The notes under the pieces are model-generated. The model was not told where the DNA came from and did no database searches. It saw nothing but the letters and a program-made list of their open reading frames with translations. 64,000 nt of DNA, taken from contig NC_053128.1 in the NCBI RefSeq assembly GCF_010015445.1, positions 6,839,368-6,903,367 of the forward strand, in the 5' to 3' direction. A program made the translations under genes and the position numbers. The stretch is from Perca fluviatilis. Its lineage: Eukaryota > Chordata > Actinopteri > Perciformes > Percidae. Positions 24,316-35,800 of this stretch are shown here, piece after piece. Each line of letters opens with the position of its first letter. Position 1 is the first letter of the stretch.

Positions 24316-25479
24316 TATTTATGAATATTGGATTTTTATCTGATTATTATATTAAGATAATGCACCAAGTTTTCTCAGGGATTTCATTTGCTGATTTACC
24401 CAGAAAATGTGCATTTGTGTTTCTTTATTTTATCCCTCAAACAGTTTGATTATTATATACTGCACTAAATTACTGGCTGATATTTTATTTTAGTGTCCAA
24501 ATTGTTAATGGGAAATGTATGTAGGCTACATCGCTGTCAGGCAAAAAACCTTGTATGTCCACAATCGTTGTTTCTCAGGAAACGAAGAAAGGCTAAGTTG
24601 AAAAAATTAGATTGAGTCAGACAAACTGTTTAAATGTTAGTCAAACCCACAGGCAGACGTATGTGTGATTGACAGCATTGATTCACGGACAAAATTAAAA
24701 TGTTGGAAATATGGAGATACAAGGTTTCTGCCCGACAACGACAATATGAATTTCCCGCAAAGAAACAAGAAATAAGTACATGTACTGTACATTGCATTCC
24801 GCTCACAATTCCCAAATTCAATGCATCCCATTTGATAGACGGGGAAATGACAGCGTCAGTGAGGATGCATAATGTTATAATAACTAAAGGAAGTGGTTCA
24901 GAATCCGAATCCGAATCAGAATACTTTAATAATCTCAGGCGGAAATTATTTTCTTTACCACTCCAGGTATACAAACAATAAAAAACATATTATCAATACT
25001 TTAAACATATATAATAAAAACAAATATACAGTAATAATATATAAAATATGAAATGTACAGAGTGGTTTAGCAAGTACACTAATGAGTCTCCATGGACCGA
25101 CAAGATAGAAAGGGAGAAAGAGCAGTGCAGTACCATACATGGCAAAGCTTCAGAAGGGTTGAAGTACAGACATGACAGGGATGTTCTGCCGAAAAAAACA
25201 TTACAAACAGATCAATGCAACGTCACCAGTGATCTGAGACAGATTCCATATTTTTCTTGGTTTCTAGATGTTACTAAATGTCACCTGAAAGCCGTATACC
25301 TTGTCTGGTATTGTAGTTTGTTTTGTCCGAACATGCAAAGATCTAAATCTACAACTGAAAGAACACGGAGGGTGAAACTGTTGTTTGTGGTTTCAAAGCT
25401 GGATCTTGTAGAATAAAGACTTTTCTATACGTTGCAGGCCGAGCAGATGTCTGTTTTGTTGTGCTGTGAGAGCAGTGAG

Positions 25480-25840
25480 CAGAATAACTAACACACACAC
25501 ACACACACAAATACACGTTTGTTTCACTATCTTTGTGGGGACCGTCATTGACATAATGCATTCCCTAGCCCCTTACCCTAACCTTAACCATCACCACTAA
25601 ATGCCTAACCCTAACCCTTACCCTCACCCTAACCATAACCTAATTCTAAACCTAATCCTAAAACCAAGTCTTAACCCTCAAACAGCCCTTTAACCTTGTG
25701 GGGTCCAGCATTTTGGCCCTACAAGGCTGTCCAGACCCCACAAGTATACTGTATTCCCCGGTTTTTGGACCCCACGAATATAGTAAAACAAGCCCACACA
25801 CACACACATACACACACATACACACACACACGCACACACA
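25480..25840. repeat. CCCTAA-rich interspersed repeat between CA arrays
   Basis: A (CA)n array at 25492-25515, then 'ctttgtggggaccgtcattg', then degenerate telomere-like CCCTAA units at about 25560-25680, then 'ggggtccagcattttggccc', then a second CA array at 25796-25840. Resembles a well-known dispersed vertebrate repeat; it does not mark a true telomere. Confidence 0.6.
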
Positions 25841-26038
25841 GTGAAGACTCTGATCATGAAAATTGGCTTTGGCTGTTTTCTGTTTTCTGTGTTTAGAATG
25901 ATCCCATAAAAGGAAGAAAGAAAGATTGAAATATACTTTCAATATAAATGAATCCAACAACATTCATACTATTGATTATTTTATTGGGAGCGACAGTGTC
26001 CGTGTTCCGGCTGTTCTTATGTTACATTCCTACATATA

Positions 26039-26270
26039 CAGTGCTGCTCATAAGTTTATGAACCCATGCTTAAGTTGACTAAAAAGAGGAATAAAAAAAA
26101 TTTATCTGTTGGAAATTGATCAAGAAATGAGGAAAAAGTCCAACCTTTAAGGACACCAATTTTATATATAATATATATAAAGGTATTAAGATCAATTTCT
26201 AAAAAATGCTTTATTTATTCCTCTTTTTAGTCAGCTTTAGCATGGGTTCATAAACGTATGAGCACCACTG
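26039..26270. repeat. Near-perfect hairpin MITE, mariner/Tc1-like
   Basis: 232 bp whose ~57-bp arms are almost exact inverses: 'cagtgctgctcataagttta' on the left and its complement 'gtatgagcaccactg' on the right, with 'actaaaaagaggaata' paired inside. CAGTG tips next to TA suit Tc1/mariner MITEs. It sits only 330 bp before the tcf4 exon, so a hairpin would form in the pre-mRNA. Confidence 0.65.
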
Positions 26271-26559
26271 TTGATTTTAAATGAATGAATGATTACTGAT
26301 TCTGCTGATTGTTATGAAGCCACATTATTTATATATAGTAGGCTAACTCATTTAAGTAATGAATATGATGGAATGACTGAATGATGATTGATGCTTTTTG
26401 CATAATTTTGTCTAATTTGTCGCCCCCTCTTTATGAATGAGTGAATAAAACCTGTCTGTATATTTTTGGTCTGTTTTGAATTCCATTGGCTTGAAGAAGA
26501 AGCAGTATATGAGTTTTTCAGTAAAGATATGGGTCTGTCCTTGTTGAGGTGATTCCCTC

Positions 26560-26599
26560 TGCTAACTGCTCCCTCTCTTTTCTTGTCGTCCTCCTGCAG
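26560..26599 (+). promoter_or_regulatory. tcf4: 3' splice site of the first tcf4 exon
   Basis: TGCTAAC at 26560-26566 matches the branch-point consensus, about 33 nt before the acceptor. A pyrimidine-rich stretch then ends in CTGCAG at 26594-26599. Confidence 0.85.
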
Positions 26600-26658
26600 G
26601 TAAAACAGAGAGGAGTTCGTACTCGTACAACAGAGGGTCCAACCCACACTGCCACCAG
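26600..26658 (+). CDS. tcf4: tcf4 internal exon (E protein N-terminal region)
   Basis: Transcription factor 4 (E2-2) is a class I bHLH E protein that dimerises on E-box DNA with tissue-restricted bHLH partners and acts in neural, lymphoid and dendritic-cell development. This 59-nt exon enters in phase 1: GT completes a Ser codon if the previous exon ends in A or T. It then encodes KTERSSYSYNRGSNPHCHQ and ends in phase 0 at CAG. From memory, mammalian TCF4 here reads [22 protein letters not shown]; TCF12 and TCF3 fit less well. The fish exon is about two codons shorter. The acceptor has a branch point at 26560 and the donor is CAG|GTCAGT. The segment lies between activation domains 1 and 2 and is probably disordered. 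It joins in frame to the exon at 61636. Boundaries are sure; the paralogue (fish may retain one tcf4) is inferred. Confidence 0.9.
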
Positions 26659-26831
26659 GTCAGTCCCTCTCTAAATGTCTTCTTTTATAAACGCAGAGTG
26701 GGTGGGTGTGTCGCTCAGCTTTTGTGCTTTTTTTGTGTCAAAGCAGTGATATACATACAGAGGAGGGCAAAACCTGCTTGGATTTGATCTGAGGTCAGTG
26801 GTAGATGATGTTCAGTGTCAGGGACGAGGGG

Positions 26832-27356
26832 CAGCGTTGTAGTATTCGAGATCGGTCTTGATCTTAAGACCATTCTCAAGACCACTTTTTGAAATCTTGG
26901 TCTCGTCCTGGAATCAACCTCATTTGTAATCGGTCTCAGATAAAGAGGACTCTATTTAAGACTTCATTTCAAGACCACAATTGGGCAGGGTTATCACTAA
27001 ATTACCTGTGTATCGTCTGATTTATGTTAACATCATTACTGTGATTGGATGTACAACTTCCTGCTTCAAATGCAACCAATAACTTGACTCTTTTATAATT
27101 TGAAATTTGTAACTGTTAACGTACTCCCCGCCCCCTTAACACACACTCCCAAGCAAGTAAATCTCTGAGACAGAAGAAGAAGTTGTGGCTGTCTGGCACT
27201 GGTCTGGTCATGATCTTCACTCCTCCTCGCTCTGCCTTGGTCTTGGTCTTGTCTCGGTCTCAACCCCTCAAAGTCTTGGTCTTGTCTCTGTCTCGATATA
27301 CTCTGGTCTCGGTGATGACTTGGTCTCGGTTGAGGTGAGTCTTGACTACAACACTG
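26832..27356. repeat. hAT-type element with perfect 8-bp duplication ACGAGGGG
   Basis: ACGAGGGG flanks at 26824-26831 and 27357-27364. Tips are CAGCGTTGTAGTATTCGAGA and its partner 'gtcttgactacaacactg'. The interior is a reiterated 'ggtctcggtct' / 'cttggtctt' text without coding capacity; a 111-residue frame over its right half is incidental. It begins only 174 bp after a tcf4 donor. Confidence 0.8.
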
Positions 27357-27542
27357 ACGAGGGGTTCAAAGCCTTCACACTGTTGTGTAGAACTGGACAG
27401 CAGGAAACAGGTTCAAGTCGCCAATGGCCACAGCGTGCTAAACATGAGGAAGGCGAGAATGCGGACATCCTGCAGATGAAAAATATCTGGGTTGCGTTTG
27501 AATTTCTTGAACCAACATGAAGCATCAAGGACAAGCCATTCT

Positions 27543-27855
27543 ACGGAGCCCCCCTGGTCCCACTTTGTCAAAAAAAATTAATTATAACTACAAGATAGTA
27601 GTTAATTATAATATCGGAAACTCATTCAATTAATTATAATCACAAGATAGTATCTTGAGGCCACAAGATACTATCTAGTGGCCACGAGATAGTATCTTGA
27701 GGCCATGAGATACTATCTTGAGGCCACGAGATAGTATCTTGATGCCACGAGATAGTATCCTGAGGCCACGAGATAGTATCTTGCCACGAGATAGTATATT
27801 GAGGCCACGAGATAGTCATAATTAATTTTTGAGGGGGGACCAGGGGGGCTCCGTA
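27543..27855. repeat. Fold-back element with an internal palindromic minisatellite
   Basis: Inverted tips 'acggagcccccctggtcc' (27543) and 'ggaccaggggggctccgt', flanked by direct repeats CCATTCT at 27536-27542 and 27856-27862. Inside are about eight units of 'gaggccacgagatagtatctt', each containing the palindrome AGATAGTATCT or its inverse. A loose 'aattaattataa' segment lies at each side. Confidence 0.75.
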
Positions 27856-27862
27856 CCATTCT

Positions 27863-28280
27863 CACTCCCAACTCATTAAATATTGACGCTTGGTCAGTGG
27901 CTCTCAGCGTCAGATACAGACACAAAAGGCATTTTTTAGTGTAAGTATGGAAAGCCGTTCAGCAGTTTGACCGCAGCACTGTAAGATGACGTACAATTAG
28001 AAGAAGTCCGGTACCAACGATAGCGCCGGTAGGACATTTTACCCTGGAGCCCAGGATTCTTGTCCCATGTTTCTTATAAATAATTTTTTTTTAACCCCAT
28101 CCACAATATTTTCTTAACCCTAAGTGGTTTTTACCCTGCACAGTGAAATATCACACCAAGGGTTCCGACCAAGCGCGTTGAAAAATGACACCAAAAGGCG
28201 ACCCAGACAGACGCTAAAGGAGACGTTTTTTATCAGTAACTAACACCAAAGGCCCCTGACCAAGCGTCTGTTTTTGACTC
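27863..28280. repeat. Shorter copy of the 12-kb fold-back family
   Basis: Left 'gacgcttggtcagtggctct' and right 'ctgaccaagcgtctg' are the same ends as at 11997-12867. The interior is shorter and contains 'ccctggagcccaggattcttg' in place of the longer centre. It abuts the preceding fold-back element. Confidence 0.55.
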
Positions 28281-28773
28281 GCTGGCAGTAAGACTACGTC
28301 AAGGACAGACCTAAAGTGCATTAAGGTCCCTGCTGCCTTTGTTTTGCTTCTTAGCTTGACCACTTCCTCAGTGAAAGCGGAGAATGTCAGGCAGAACAGA
28401 GTGAAGCATTGTTGTCAAAAGAGACCCTCTGGTTATTGAAAATTATGGAGGATGACACGTGACCTGAAGATGATAGTTTGGCTCTTTTAAAGAGGGGCGT
28501 TAATAGGAACTTATCCATAGTCTGTGTGTTACCTATAGTAGATAGTGGCTCCAAATTTGGAGAAGCAGACAAGAGAACCAACACGGAAGCTAAGCAATGT
28601 ACAGCTGTTGATGCAAAAAGTATTTTAGGCCACCTAAAGAAGGCAGCATTATATCCATCTATGCTCTCTTTATAGTTACCAGACTCAGAAAGTTGCTGAT
28701 CTACCGCTGCCTCGATCCGTTAGTTTACTTGTGTTATTGTGTGACTTTAGTGTTTTAAAGGGTAAGTTCTGAT

Positions 28774-29203
28774 TTAGTCTCGCTTTGCCAGACCTTCCTT
28801 CACAGCGCTGCGGAGGAAGGTTTGGCTAGTCCACACAGCATTCCGGGATGGGAGAAAAACGTGTTGTGGTTAATTGGCATTTCTTTAAACCAATCACAAA
28901 CGTCATGGCCGTCGCTAAGCTCCGGAAGCATCCCAGGTGGCTTTGCAAAATAGCCTCGCGAAGGAACTTGTTTTGGTGGAACGTGTGTACGTTCAAAAGT
29001 TGTTTTAGTCGTGCAACAGAAAACTCAGATTGGACAGAACCCTGCAGAGATCTGAGGAGCAGATAACCATAGTCCTCTTAAATCAACTGGAGTTTAAAAT
29101 TCTAACATAAAGAAAGCGGAAGGTAACGGACATCCTGCCGAAAAGAAGGACGTCCGGCGCCACCGGAGCAATCCCGAAAGTGAAACGCCATGGATATAGA
29201 CTA
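28774..29203. repeat. hAT-type element with perfect 8-bp duplication GTTCTGAT
   Basis: GTTCTGAT at 28766-28773 and 29204-29211. Tips are TTAGTCTCGC and TATAGACTA. Carries 'ggcatttctttaaaccaatc' and 'cattccgggatgggagaaaa', which recur inverted in the larger copy at 39627-40545. Confidence 0.8.
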
Positions 29204-29479
29204 GTTCTGATTCAACAAACTGATTGAGGCAGAGGTAGACCAGCAATTATCAACCTACCTGACGCTGTTCTATGTATTCTGTTACTTCCCAAGCCTGCTT
29301 ATGAATATAACTTTAATATTCCTCTAACAGTAGAAAAATGTCTGGCTGAGCTGGGTTGGTGAATTCCATTTGCAGGCTGAAAAACCAACATGGTTTTCAA
29401 ATTTCATCCATTTCATCCATTTCATCCATTTCATTTGTCATTTTATCTTTTATTAATATAGAAGTTGATTTATGCAGCT

Positions 29480-29895
29480 TTAAAGGTCCCATATTGTAAA
29501 AAGTGAGATTATATAAATACTGTAAAAGTAGCAAAACGCTCAATCCACAGAGAAGTGGAGATGTACACAGCCCGTATTCAGAAACGAGCCGTCAGGACTT
29601 CTGTACTGTTGTGTTGTCACAACTATACTATATATAGGTAGAAAGTGATAAAAGTGAGAAATTGCAATGATGGTGCAGACAGGCCAAAACACAGATGCTT
29701 AAGATGCTTTTTGGGAGGGTGTCTTAAAAAGACAGGTGCTAAAATGGAGCGTTTTCGTCAGAGGGTGAATACAGGTATATTCAGACAGACAGTATGAGAA
29801 AAATAATTGTTGTTTTTTAACATTAAAGCATGTAAACATGTTCTTGCAGAAAAAAAAGTACAAGTATGAACCTAAAAATGAGTGTAATACTTTAA
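29480..29895. repeat. TTAA-flanked MITE (AAGGTCCCATATTG)
   Basis: TTAA at 29480-29483 and 29892-29895 bracket about 416 bp. The left end is 'aggtcccatattg', the right end 'aaaaatgagtgtaatac'. Resembles a common fish repeat. No coding content. Confidence 0.5.
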
Positions 29896-30199
29896 AGTAG
29901 TCTTTAGTTGCCTGCAACTTTTCTGGTGTATTTAAATCATGCAGTGAGCTGATTTGGTTGAGTTATTATCTATCTTCTTATGTGTCAATCATCCTCACGA
30001 CTATCAAAAACAACAGCTGTTACATGCTTTTCATATTTTTATTTTTCAGACAAATTCTAAACTTACATACATATTCTAACAACCACATATTCCCAACTTC
30101 ATAAAACAAATAATTATTCATTTTAATTTAACAACTTCAACAAGACAAATCTCTTTTAAAAGGGATATGTATCGTCGCTTGTGGCGCCAGGTGTTCTGA

Positions 30200-30400
30200 G
30201 GACTTTGGTAATAGTTGGGTTTTGAATTTGCACTGCAATCCTCCCGCTCAATTCTCATGGACCATATGCATCCACGAGGAGATGCACATTGATAATTAAC
30301 AGAACATACAGTACAGATGCTGGTGTTTGATTCTGCCGGTGGAATATTAAACAGACAGAGGCTTGATGTGCTCGCTGTAATTTGATGACCTCCTTCTGGT
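30200..30400. other. Candidate conserved non-coding element
   Basis: Unique, repeat-free block with TGATAATTAA, CATATG-like E-box text ('ccatatgcatcc') and an octamer-like ATGCA. Enhancer function is a guess; conservation needs alignment. Confidence 0.3.
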
Positions 30401-30709
30401 TTTTGAAATTAAAAAATCATGTACGAGTGCAGGCTGTTGGACAAGTTAGCCTGATGTTATGGATTTATTTCTCTTTTAGTCTTGTACATCGATGGATTAA
30501 AGCTTGTTAAAGAAGTGCATTTCCGTGCTTATGAATATCAAAGTTGTGGTAAAAGATGTTGCAAATCATGAGGAATACATGAAGGCTGTTGCATTTACAT
30601 GTTTGGGTTTCAGATCTGGTCACACGTCATTAACGTTGTGAAATGGTCGCAGTTTTGTTACGTTTGGGCACAAAAACTACTTGGTAAGGTTTGGATACCA
30701 AAACGTCTT

Positions 30710-31543
30710 AGGTTGCTTTCACATCTACTTTGTTTGGTCCGTTTTAAACGAACTCTGGAGTCCGGTTCGTTTGGGCTGGTGTGAAAGCTCATCCGAACTC
30801 TCAAACTAATTCTGGTCTGCTTGAAAAAACGGGGGTCTCAGTTCGCTTCCAAGTGAACTAGAGTTCGGATCACTTTAGGTGAGAACGTGGTTGACCCAAA
30901 TACATGAAGTGAACCAAATACAGAGCATTTACTAATTTAGGAAAAGACAGATTCTCGTCCCTGCACGATTATCAGTTTGCAAAGCGTTGTTTTTGCCTGA
31001 TAATTAATTAAAACGTGCGCTAATGCTTACTAATAGTCGCAATGGGTATCAGCCTTGAAAAACCACTATTAGTCCTACCCTACAGCAATATTAATCTTGT
31101 ACGGAATTTATGGACTTCTATATTATTTAAGGGATGTTAACTTTTTTCCGATCCATAAGCTGTTCTGAGCACACATCGCTGGTCGTCTGTGTGACATCAT
31201 CATCTCTGTCTCTCTCCTTCACTCGCTGTCTGTCAGCTGCTCACATTGTTCGCCTCCTTCTAAAATATCAGAAACACTGAAGCAGAACCAGAAAACCCGA
31301 GACGTTATAAATTTGGTGTTGCTCTATTATTTTTGAGACCAGGAAGTGTCGGCGACTTTCGGATATTCTGTCCAATAAACAAGCGACCGTCTTGATCGTG
31401 TGCCGTGTGTTTACAGTGTTTGGTGTGTTTTGCAAAATGCAATGTGAAAGCAAAGCGAACCAAATGAAAAATGCAACAGTATTGCAACTTCACCCCATCG
31501 AATCGCACCAAGTCCACGAACTTTAGGTGTAAAAGCACCCTTA
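30710..31543. repeat. Non-autonomous DNA element, TIR GGTTGCTTTCACA
   Basis: Left 'taggttgctttcacatct' and right 'ggtgtaaaagcacccttag' are inverses. The left portion repeats 'gaactctggagtccggttcg'-type text. Two frames of 61-77 residues inside are not genes. Confidence 0.5.
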
Positions 31544-31544
31544 G

Positions 31545-31765
31545 TTAGGGTTGGGTTAGGGTTAGTTTAGAAAAAGATTGTGGTTAGTGTAAAATCACCT
31601 GTTATGTAGCTTAAGTTCTGGCTATGCATGACTCAGAACATGACGTAGTTCCGTTTGAGCCGTAAAGTTAAGAAAAAACACCTTGCAGTTTGCTTTAATT
31701 TTCAAACGGGACTCGAACCCTGGTCCCCTGGGTGAAAGTCCTGCGTTTGATTGAACGTTCTTGTA
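31545..31765 (-). repeat. B-box-containing dispersed repeat, copy 1
   Basis: Ends in 'gggactcgaaccctgg', whose complement CCAGGGTTCGAGTCCC contains a perfect tRNA-type B box, followed by 'tgggtgaaagtcctgcgttt'. Upstream text 'gaaaaagattgtggttagtg' is shared with 49090. SINE-like but without a clear A box. Confidence 0.45.
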
Positions 31766-31802
31766 CTTCTTACACTAGAGGGCGCCGCCACTAAAAACTT
31801 TG

Positions 31803-32007
31803 GTTACACTTACTTTAATACTTGAAGGTATCTACATAAGAGTGACATGACACTGTCATGAACGTGTCATAAACATTATAAACAAGTCCTAAATGTTTAT
31901 GACATAACTCTTCTTTTAGTAAGTGTCATTCGGTTAGGGTTAGGGTTCATGTGTCATGACTGTGTGGGTTGGGTTAGGGTTAGGGTTATGGGGTTAGGGT
32001 TAGGGGG
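31803..32007. repeat. Palindromic 'GACACTGTCATG' element, copy 2
   Basis: 'acttgaaggtatctacataa', 'gacatgacactgtcatgaac' and a TTAGGG-rich right half ('ggttagggttagggttatgg'). The inverse right arm is missing or decayed. Confidence 0.55.
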
Positions 32008-32383
32008 GTAAGGGTTGAGAATATCATTTTAAACTGGATCCACTAGATTTTATGTTTAAATACAATCTACCTTTTCTTTTTTTCTTCTTATTTGAACACA
32101 ACACTTTGTGTTTTGGATATGTACATCAGAGTCTTGGGATACAGAGGTTGTCAGTGGTTGCCAACAGGGGCAACCAAACGAAGTGATTGACTGTTGTCAC
32201 GGGCAACTGGGCAATCATGACTGTTGAGGAAAGTAAAGGGAAGCAAAAATCCCAGTGTGGCATTTCAAGGACTCTTAGTAGTTTTCAGATGCGAAAAGAC
32301 CTCCCTGCCTTTTGGTTTTTGTCATTTCCTTTCTGTTACGAGGACAGGACTTTGCCCTGACAGCCTTGGGAACAAACAAACAA

Positions 32384-32384
<1 letters not shown>

Positions 32385-32446
<62 letters not shown>
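32385..32446. repeat. (CA)n microsatellite
   Basis: About 31 pure units. Confidence 0.95.
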
Positions 32447-32449
<3 letters not shown>

Positions 32450-32780
32450 CATTTCTTGTCATATTTAAATTTGTTCAGTAACTTCTAAAGTCCACTTATA
32501 TATTAATATATTCAACCTTCCATTCATTAATTTTTATTTTTGCATTCACTCATACGTTATTTCTTACAGCAGTTTGTCCATGTATTTATTTGTTCATTTG
32601 TGGATTTTTTTGGAACATCTGTTCACTCAAATACTCCTGAGTTTTTTAACTAATCCAGTCACTATTTTCATTTACTTCAAATTAATAAGAATAATCAATT
32701 AGGTGGTTGTTACAGGTTTTTTTTAGTCGCTATGGTACTATTCTCAATAGTATGGTGCAGTGTTTCAAAACTCTTAAGTA

Positions 32781-33494
32781 CAGGGCTACGATCACACCGC
32801 AAGTCTTAATGCTTAATTACAATTTTTTGCTCTGATCTGATTTTGTGTTTGGCTGTTCACATTACGTTTTTAAAATGTGGCCTATATCAGATTCCAGTGT
32901 GGACAATAACAATGACATCAGACGCAGCACGCTGTTGCACTAAAGTTAGGGAGGTTATGGAGGAAGTAAGCATTTTCGCTTTTATTTCAAAATGATTGTG
33001 TAATGGCAGCCGTATAATTAATGAGCAGGTGCTGAGGAGGAGAAGAATGAAGAGAAAGAGACTCAAGTTGGCTATTTTGGCCTTTTGCGGGGTTATGGCT
33101 GCAAATTCACTACAGCGGTCTGTGTGGATGCAGAGACAAAGCCAAGAGTGGTGGGACTGCGTTGTGAATAGCTTCTTTGTAGGCCTAGTCATTTTTTTAA
33201 ATTATACTGTCTGTGTCTAGGGCTAACTCCGGCCGGCGCATAATTGTGACAAATGTCGATGTAGATTGACGTAAAAGTCGCATCAAATCCGCCTTGGTTG
33301 TTCACACTGGGTCTGGGTCACTGGGTCTGATTCAGGACCACATATGGAAGTGGTCTAAATCTGATTTGCAAAAATCAGATCTGGCCAAGATTTGAGTGTT
33401 CACGCTACTGCTGAAGAAGTTTGACCTGGTCACTTGACCACAAAAAAAACAAATCAGATTTGGGCCACTTTTGCCTGCAGTCTGAACGTAGTCC
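32781..33494. repeat. Non-autonomous DNA element, TIR GGGCTACGATCACACCGCA
   Basis: The left tip 'cagggctacgatcacaccgc' is matched by the inverted right tip 'gcctgcagtctgaacgtagtcc'. The inner right end 'aaatcagatttgggccact' is typical of a frequent fish repeat. A 101-residue minus frame is incidental. Confidence 0.5.
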
Positions 33495-33899
33495 AAGACT
33501 GCCAACCGGTCATACTAAACTCTTGCATTCAAAGCAACTGATTCTCCTTTCATTTGGCTTGTAAACATCTTTCACTACTACTAAGACCAATGTTTCAACC
33601 ACTGAGTTACTGGTGAAATACAACAAGTACATTTGTTAAGTCACCTAAACATATCATAGTGTAATTATTTCAGTTAAGTTATTGTAACAGTATCACTTAG
33701 TCCGAGACCAGACAATGTAAGATACATGTTTCAAAATGACCCTTTGAAGTGCTAAAGATGATTGGTTTGCTTCACTGTTTTCACATTACAGTATAGGCAA
33801 AAATGTAACCGTACGTTACCCATCAAATTCAACAACAAACTAGTTCCATAGTTCCTATAAGTGTGGTCAATGAAGACATCTTTCCCACTAATCGATGCA

Positions 33900-34215
33900 A
33901 GAATCACACTTTTATTGCAACATTACTGTAAGGTTTTGTCTAATCAAATACTGTAAAAGTGTTCTGTAGTACACACTACATTACTCTGCATTAATTCGGT
34001 CTTCTGGATTTGGCCATAGGTACTCATCCACATCACACAATGCATTTTGTCATAGTTCATGCATCTTCTTGAATTTCGAATCCAAGCCTGACATCGGTCT
34101 GCAGTGATGTTGTCACAAGCCTCATCCAATCCCATCCCAATCTGTTGTATTGTACACACTGTAATCATTGCAGTGGTCTTTTGTGGCCCTACTGGTTTGA
34201 GCACTACTGTAAGTT
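33900..34215 (-). pseudogene. Fragment resembling the C-terminus of a fish DNA-transposase ORF
   Basis: On the minus strand the frame from 34204 reads GLDEACDNITADRCQAWIRNSRR. After a frameshift, another frame gives DVDEYLWPNPEDRINAE before a stop. I associate the 'AWIRHSRR ... CDVDE-LWPN' pattern with widespread transposon-encoded proteins in fish but cannot name the superfamily with certainty. The break removes function. Confidence 0.4.
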
Positions 34216-34650
34216 TACCAACACTAAGGTTGAGGGTTCAAATCCCACCGGGGTCACATAACAATCTCACACCTTAGGGTGGTGATTCAGACGTTTTACA
34301 TCAGACTATATCTGGCAAAATAAACATCTATATATGCAGTAGGCTATATTAGTCAAATGTCAGTTATCAATGAGCATAGTGTTAGTAAAAAGTATTTCAA
34401 TAATAGAGAAGAAATGCCTATCCAGTTTTGACTGAGTGTATTTCAATGTGAGACTGGTCTTTCTTTGTTTTTTTTTGTACACAGTCAATGTCAGATGTAC
34501 TTAGAGTTGTGAAAAGAGGTACTTTTTGATGATCTGTTTGTTTGTACTACTAAGGTAGTGAAATATTACCACAAACTTGTGAGAATAGTACCATAGCTTC
34601 AGAAAAAAACTGTAAATGATTTATTAAAAAATACGTATGTTCACTCCCTC

Positions 34651-34822
34651 ACTTTCCCTCCCTCCCTCCCTCCCTCCCTCCCTCCCCTCCCTCCCTCCCT
34701 CCCTCCCTCACTCACTCACTCACTCCTTCCCTCACCTACTTCCTCACTAACTCACTCCCTTCCTCCCTTCCTCACTCTCCCTCTCTCCCTCCCTCCCTCC
34801 CTCCCTCCCTCCCTCCCTCCCT
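34651..34822. repeat. (CCCT)n / (CACT)n tetranucleotide array
   Basis: Mostly CCCT units interrupted by CACT and CTTC. One strand is nearly purine-free. Confidence 0.9.
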
Positions 34823-35435
34823 TGAACACTTTTACTTTTAATACTTTAAGTATATTTTCCTGGTGATACTTACATACTTTTACTCAATAAGCATTTTCAA
34901 TGCAGGACTTTTACTTGTAACAGCGTGTTTTTACAGTGTGGTATTAGTACTTTTACTTAGGTAAAGGATCTCAATACTTCTTCCACCTCTGATTGATATG
35001 CTCATTTTCTTTAGGTGGCTTGTTAATTTATTCATTTATTGTGTTCAGCCCTCTGTCAATTGCTCACTCACTCAATCACTCAGTCACTCAGTCTTTTATG
35101 CATTCATTCTCTCATTACATGATTTATTCATCCATCCATTCATCCTTCCTTTCAAGCATTAATTCATCCATATTAGGTGTTATATTCATTTATTCCTTTC
35201 TAATTTTAGCGATTGATCCATCCCTCTAACTGAACACTCACTTATTCATACTTTTAATTCATTCATTCACTGAAATGTGTTCTTTCATCAGTCCAGTTGT
35301 TGCCATCAACCATTCGTCGCCGGGATGACTCACTAACAAATCCATCCATCCATCCGATCACTCCTTTATTCACTGTTCAACCATTTACAGTATTCATTTG
35401 TTCACATCAGTCTGTGTTTTAGCGTGATCCTTCCC

Positions 35436-35529
35436 TTATCCATCCATCCATCCATCCATCCAACCATCCATCCATCCATCCATCCATCCATCCATCCATC
35501 CATCCATCCATCCATCCATCCATCCATCT
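35436..35529. repeat. (CATC)n microsatellite
   Basis: About 23 units with one AACC variant. Scattered single CATC units precede it from about 35120. Confidence 0.95.
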
Positions 35530-35559
35530 GTCCGTGTATCGCCAACTTGCTGAGCTTTT

Positions 35560-35800
35560 ATTTATTTATAACCACCTCTCATATCCAGCTGTGGCCTTTG
35601 TGAGGCTACAGCAAACTGTAGAGGACGGAAATATGAAATAAATCAAACATTACTGCCTCACTGGCTGCTTTCCTACTGGGCTGCTGTCAAATTATCCTGT
35701 TACACAGTCTGAATGGCTCCTGATGGAAATTGTTTGGAAATGGCAGATAAATTTACATGCTGGGCTGAAGTCCAAAATCCTCTGGCTTCATCATTGGCCG
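35560..35800. other. Candidate conserved non-coding element
   Basis: Unique sequence with CAGCTG-type E-box ('tccagctgtggcc'), 'caaattatcctgtta' and 'ggaaatggcagataaattta'. No repeat ends or exon signals. Function inferred from complexity only. Confidence 0.35.

Larger units (their letters stand above)
1..26599 (+). other. tcf4: tcf4 intron upstream of the first visible exon
   Basis: Non-coding. The first tcf4 exon in the window starts in phase 1, so its upstream partner lies before the window. I looked for the preceding E-protein exons (GTPYDHM, SPPFVNSRI type motifs) and did not recognise any. The interval holds the elements and microsatellites listed below. Stretches without an entry (for example 9800-10150, 11050-11650, 13000-13900, 14030-15700, 18920-19330, 21000-21900, 23280-24160 and 24330-25480) are A+T-rich intronic sequence in which I see only short homopolymers and degenerate repeat fragments. 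Confidence 0.75.

Noticed and set aside
25560..25680. Telomere or chromosome end
   Set aside because: Degenerate CCCTAA text inside a known type of interspersed repeat between CA arrays, with ordinary sequence on both sides.
34205..34262. tRNA-like segment with 'gggttcaaatcccac'
   Set aside because: Only a B-box-like arm is visible; no A box or cloverleaf that I can build.
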